The notes under the pieces were generated by a model, which was not told the origin of the DNA, searched no databases, and saw nothing but the letters and a program-made list of their open reading frames with translations. Positions 60,940 to 64,000 of a DNA stretch of 64,000 nucleotides are shown here, piece after piece. The translations under genes were made by a program, and so were the position numbers. Source of the stretch: an uncultured Arcanobacterium sp. (GTDB lineage Bacteria > Actinomycetota > Actinomycetes > Actinomycetales > Actinomycetaceae); the NCBI GenBank assembly GCA_958428545.1, contig CAUAGM010000002.1, positions 62,001 to 126,000 on the forward strand, in the 5' to 3' direction. The number at the start of each line of letters is the position of its first letter. The first letter of the stretch is position 1.

Positions 60940-61635
60940 ATGCGATCACTCTCTAGCTATTTTATTGCTACAGTTACGTTACCTGCGAATTTGCTAGCAC
61001 TGGTTATGCCTTTTGCTGTTATTCCGGTTTGGGCTGCGTTAGCTGCGGTTGGCGCTGAAATTAATGGAACAAAAGTAGCTGTAGAGGCGTCGACCACTTT
61101 GCCGGTTATTGCATATTTGTTATTGCTTTCCGCTTCATGGATTTCCGGTGTGAACCGCAATAGTTATGATAGTGAAATTCGACTTCTCCTCACTGCAAGC
61201 AATCAGTATAAGAGCATTCTTCCCTCTTATAGTTTTATATTATGCTTTGGGATGTTGTGCGGAAGTTTGGCATTTATCGAGTTGGCGACAATGAGTAGCC
61301 AAGGGATACCGTGTCGCCTGAATATATCTTTATTATTGTTAGCAGAGTTTGCTGCCATTGCATGTTTTGGTTGTGCGATTGGGCAATTGGTGGGAAAAGG
61401 GGTAGTGGCAGTTGCAGGTATTGTCTTGTATTCGATCCTTTTGGAGCCGGCAGTTGAACGGCTAGTACCGTTTATTACTGAACGAGGTATGGGTGCTCGT
61501 ATTCAAGAATTTCAAGATGGTACTTTGCTGATGCGAGACCTCTTGGTTGATATAAGCTTTTTTGTCTTTATTACCCTTCTCTTATTTTTTTTGACTTGGC
61601 TGATAATTGGAATGCGGAGGTCGAAAAATGCCTAA
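60940..61635 (+). CDS. ABC-2-type permease of the lasso cluster (2)
   Basis: 231 aa, six TM segments (LLALVMPFAVIPVWAALAAV, LPVIAYLLLLSASW, LLAEFAAIACFGCAIGQLVG, FFVFITLLLFFLTWLIIG) and a basic C-terminal RRSKNA. No conserved motif apart from topology. It starts 4 bp after the first permease and its end overlaps the next gene by 8 bp, consistent with a single operon and a heteromeric transporter. Confidence 0.8.
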   Translation: MRSLSSYFIATVTLPANLLALVMPFAVIPVWAALAAVGAEINGTKVAVEASTTLPVIAYLLLLSASWISGVNRNSYDSEIRLLLTASNQYKSILPSYSFILCFGMLCGSLAFIELATMSSQGIPCRLNISLLLLAEFAAIACFGCAIGQLVGKGVVAVAGIVLYSILLEPAVERLVPFITERGMGARIQEFQDGTLLMRDLLVDISFFVFITLLLFFLTWLIIGMRRSKNA

Positions 61636-63403
61636 CGACAGTGACAAAGCATCGTCTCAAAAGGGGAAAGGTGTCTGGTTTTCAATTCTTCGTGAATTGA
61701 AACCTCACAAGTTTGGGCTAACTATAGCGCTCGTTCTTGGGATTGTAGTATCCGGGTTGTCATTACTGCAACCGCTTCTAATTGGCTCTATCGTTAATAG
61801 CGTTTCAAGTGGTCTTGATTTTAGACTTGTTGTACTGAGTGCCTGCTGTCTTCTATTTGCGGCTCTGCTGAGCGCTTTCGAGCAGTATTTGCTTGAGCGG
61901 ATTGGTGAGATGATGGTTTTTAGGATTAGGAACGATGTAGCTGCGAGGGTAGTTGGAGCGAGGTTAGCGACCATCAAATCTGTACAAACCGGAGACCTGG
62001 CTTCAGCGCTTGGAGCTGATACTGCGCAGTTACGAGGAATACTTAGTCAGGGTGTTATTGAAGTAGTCGTTCAATCGCTTACCTTGTTAGGTGCACTCTT
62101 TATGATGTTTTCTGTTGATTGGATCCTTTCTGCTGTCGTAGTCGTAGCTGTATTACTTTTGCTCTTTTCTGGTATCCTTCTGGGTTCTCACACACGCCCT
62201 GCTGCAGAGGCTGTACAAGAAAGCGTGGGACAAATGTCCGCAAGCTTCAGTCGGGTGCTAGGTGGGATTCGTACGGTAAAAGCTTTTGTCGGTGAACAGT
62301 CTTTTCTCGTATCCATTCAAAAAGCTGCTGAGTTAGCACGTGTTAATGGTCTTCGGGTCGCTCGTTTGAAAGCAGTTGTATCTGGGTTCACGCAGTCCGC
62401 TATCCAAATCATTCTTTTTGTGGTTGTCGGTTTAGGAGCAATTAGGGTGGCTTCCGGAAGCCTGACTATTGGCGATCTCACCTCTTTTATTATGTATGTG
62501 ATGCTAGTCTTTACTCCAGCGGCGATGCTAGGAGGTGTGGTCGCATCAATTTCTGAAGGTGTTGGTGCGTATTCACGCGTTGCGAGATTTAGGGCTTGGC
62601 CCCAAGAACTCTCTTGCGTTTTTGGAAAGCATGAGTCCTCTCCTCCGGACAACAACTTAGAAGTCGCATTAAATAATATATACTTATCGTATCCAATAGA
62701 TGCAAAAGAATCGTCCCATAGTGAAGAACATGCTCTAATCGATGTTTCCATTTCTGTAGAAAGCAGTTCTTTTGTTGCGCTTGTGGGACGTTCTGGAGCT
62801 GGTAAATCCAGCATCTTTAACGTATTGGAAGGTTTCTATCTACCTCAGGAGGGCAGTGTTTTCGTTGACGGGATTTCGCTAGGCAGTGTCCCTATGCATC
62901 AGTGGAGAAAGAACTTTGCTCTCATTGATCAAGATGCCCCCGTCTTTGCAGGATCCGTAAAGGATAATCTGAAATTCGTAAATCCTGGAGCCTCTGATGA
63001 AGAATTGAATATTGCTCTTGGTCAGGCGCGAGTCTATATTGGTGGCAGAATGGCATCGTTGTCTATGACCTTGGGTGAAGGTGGTACTGGCCTAAGCGGC
63101 GGTGAGCGGCAACGTCTAGCGTTAGCTCGTGCATTTTTGTCTGACGCACCGATTATTTTGCTTGATGAAGCGACTTCAAGTCTTGATTCAATTACTGAGC
63201 AAGAAGTCCATGAAGCGCTATTCAAGCTTAGACGGGATAAAACGGTTATTGTGATTGCCCATCGTTTGGCAACAATATCTTCAGCCGATAATATTTATGT
63301 CATTGACGAAGGGCGGATTGTTGCCGAAGGGAATCATTTTGAGCTGTTGAGAGACTGCAACTTGTATAGAGAACTGGTGAAAAGCCAGGCAATAGCGAAA
63401 TAG
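61628..63403 (+). CDS. lasD: Fused TMD-NBD ABC exporter of the lasso cluster (LasD)
   Basis: 591 aa from ATG 61628 (GGAGGTCGAAAA upstream). Exporter-type six-TM domain (~25-320), then NBD with Walker A LVGRSGAGKSSIFNVLEG, signature LSGGERQRLALARA, Walker B IILLDEATSSLD and H-loop VIAHRLATISS. It is the McjD-like exporter expected in lasso clusters. Presence of both this and a BcrAB-like system suggests separate export and immunity pathways. Last gene of the cluster. Confidence 0.9.
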   Translation: MPNDSDKASSQKGKGVWFSILRELKPHKFGLTIALVLGIVVSGLSLLQPLLIGSIVNSVSSGLDFRLVVLSACCLLFAALLSAFEQYLLERIGEMMVFRIRNDVAARVVGARLATIKSVQTGDLASALGADTAQLRGILSQGVIEVVVQSLTLLGALFMMFSVDWILSAVVVVAVLLLLFSGILLGSHTRPAAEAVQESVGQMSASFSRVLGGIRTVKAFVGEQSFLVSIQKAAELARVNGLRVARLKAVVSGFTQSAIQIILFVVVGLGAIRVASGSLTIGDLTSFIMYVMLVFTPAAMLGGVVASISEGVGAYSRVARFRAWPQELSCVFGKHESSPPDNNLEVALNNIYLSYPIDAKESSHSEEHALIDVSISVESSSFVALVGRSGAGKSSIFNVLEGFYLPQEGSVFVDGISLGSVPMHQWRKNFALIDQDAPVFAGSVKDNLKFVNPGASDEELNIALGQARVYIGGRMASLSMTLGEGGTGLSGGERQRLALARAFLSDAPIILLDEATSSLDSITEQEVHEALFKLRRDKTVIVIAHRLATISSADNIYVIDEGRIVAEGNHFELLRDCNLYRELVKSQAIAK

Positions 63404-63668
63404 TATACTCATTTATGGACTTTTAACCAAGTGCAGGCGGAGCTCTTAACTTATTTAGATAGCTTTGAAGCATACGGGGCTTTGCTCCTACTTGTTTTGA
63501 AGTTGATAGGAAGATATCTAGTGGGTATTAGCCAGAGTTCCAAGGGCGTGTAATTGAAAAACGCCTGCGAAGTATCTGCTTCTCTCATACGCCTGCTGCT
63601 TCACGGAGCTGTATTTTGTTCATGTTCTTTGTCTATGAGGATCTTCCAAAGCTTGTTGTATTGGATCT

Positions 63669-64000
63669 TCATGGGCGGTCCTTTCGGCTCCACTTTTCGC
63701 CGAATAAGGCGTGCTCGTTGTTGTCGAGCTTGAGCACCATGGTTCGCTTGATGATAGCTTTGGCTTGTTCGGTGCAGTCGCTTATTTTATCGACGGCGAT
63801 AAAGATCTGCTTCTCGACTTGGTCGTTGTATACACGGATGAGGTTGCTGAGGTCGGTGCGTGACATGGAATCAAACATGATGGAGTCATGCGCGATGGCT
63901 GGGAGCGTTGTATTTTGGGCTACCGCCAGGTCATACATGATCATGCCGCGATGGTTGGTGCCGGTTCCTATGTCTCGGGGCGTCTCGAAATCGTAGCTGT
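63669..64000 (-). CDS. DUF2326 protein, C-terminal part (N-terminus beyond right edge)
   Basis: The minus-strand frame is open to the right edge. The visible ~110 residues read SYDFETPRDIGTGTNHRGM, MYDLAVAQNTTLPAIAHDS, MFDSMSRTDLSNLIRVYND and IFIAVDKISDCTEQAKAI. These are the conserved end of DUF2326 proteins, large RecN/SMC-like ATPases; the AHDSIMFD region corresponds to the Walker-B/D-loop part. Such genes often occur with mobile or defence loci, but the rest is not visible. Confidence 0.75.
   Translation of the reverse strand, partial: SYDFETPRDIGTGTNHRGMIMYDLAVAQNTTLPAIAHDSIMFDSMSRTDLSNLIRVYNDQVEKQIFIAVDKISDCTEQAKAIIKRTMVLKLDNNEHALFGEKWSRKDRP

Noticed and set aside
1..64000. CRISPR arrays, rRNA and tRNA genes
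   Set aside because: No regularly spaced repeats with unique spacers, and no rRNA or TTCGA-type tRNA arms seen by eye.

Overview
The window looks like chromosomal DNA of a mid-GC actinobacterium, most plausibly a member of the Actinomycetaceae (Trueperella / Arcanobacterium / Gleimia / Varibaculum-like). The grounds are a DUF3039 protein, short HU, DUF1015, LuxS, LemA/DUF2207, an IS1249-type transposase, DtxR-type iron boxes, P27-type phage terminase and actinobacterial split-B lasso genes. The family assignment is inference; no rRNA or tRNA gene is visible to fix it.

Positions 1-20,300 are a compact housekeeping region: MBL hydrolase (cut by the left edge), glutamate racemase, nicotinate phosphoribosyltransferase, DUF3039, HU, Dyp peroxidase, DUF1015, metE-metF, OPT transporter, FMN reductase, luxS, threonine synthase, U32 peptidase-like protein, a cell-wall-anchored InlB-type protein, TcdA and TatD. 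metE, metF and luxS together cover methionine synthesis and the activated-methyl/AI-2 cycle.

From about 20.3 kb to the right edge the window is an accessory island built from broken pieces. Two related prophage remnants are recognisable (about 22.3-28.7 kb and 40.5-43.8 kb). In both, a cargo cassette lies just upstream of the portal gene, after terminase gene debris. The cassette encodes a Sec-secreted protein with a Cys-bounded hydrophobic C-terminus plus an overlapping two-TM partner, with its own leader and terminator. Other inserts in the first remnant are a GIY-YIG/DUF4357 gene and a divergent MFS/TetR pair with a perfect palindromic operator. Between the remnants lies a DtxR-box-controlled uptake operon (ECF S, T and A components plus two IrtAB-like ABC half-transporters), flanked by diverged direct repeats that carry the 3' end of an alpha/beta-hydrolase gene. 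An orphan DUF4143 ATPase and an unrecognised secreted/membrane trio follow.

43.9-52.4 kb holds a DUF2207/LemA pair and a graveyard of broken genes (IS1249 transposase, serine recombinase, polyphosphate glucokinase). Embedded in it is a decayed class I-like lanthipeptide locus: an intact 57-aa precursor, a frameshifted and shortened LanC, an intact ABC exporter and no dehydratase. A coiled-coil surface protein with an LSQTG sorting signal follows at 53.0-54.8 kb.

56.6-63.4 kb is a complete-looking lasso peptide cluster. It has a 42-aa precursor, a cyclase, an RRE protein, a transglutaminase-like leader peptidase, an ABC ATPase with two permeases, and a fused ABC exporter. A hairpin separates the precursor from the cyclase, and 20-bp-phased direct repeats lie upstream. 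A DUF2326 protein is cut by the right edge.

Five C9-C10 tracts, all on the + strand and all in or beside accessory or surface genes, are candidate slipped-strand phase-variation sites.
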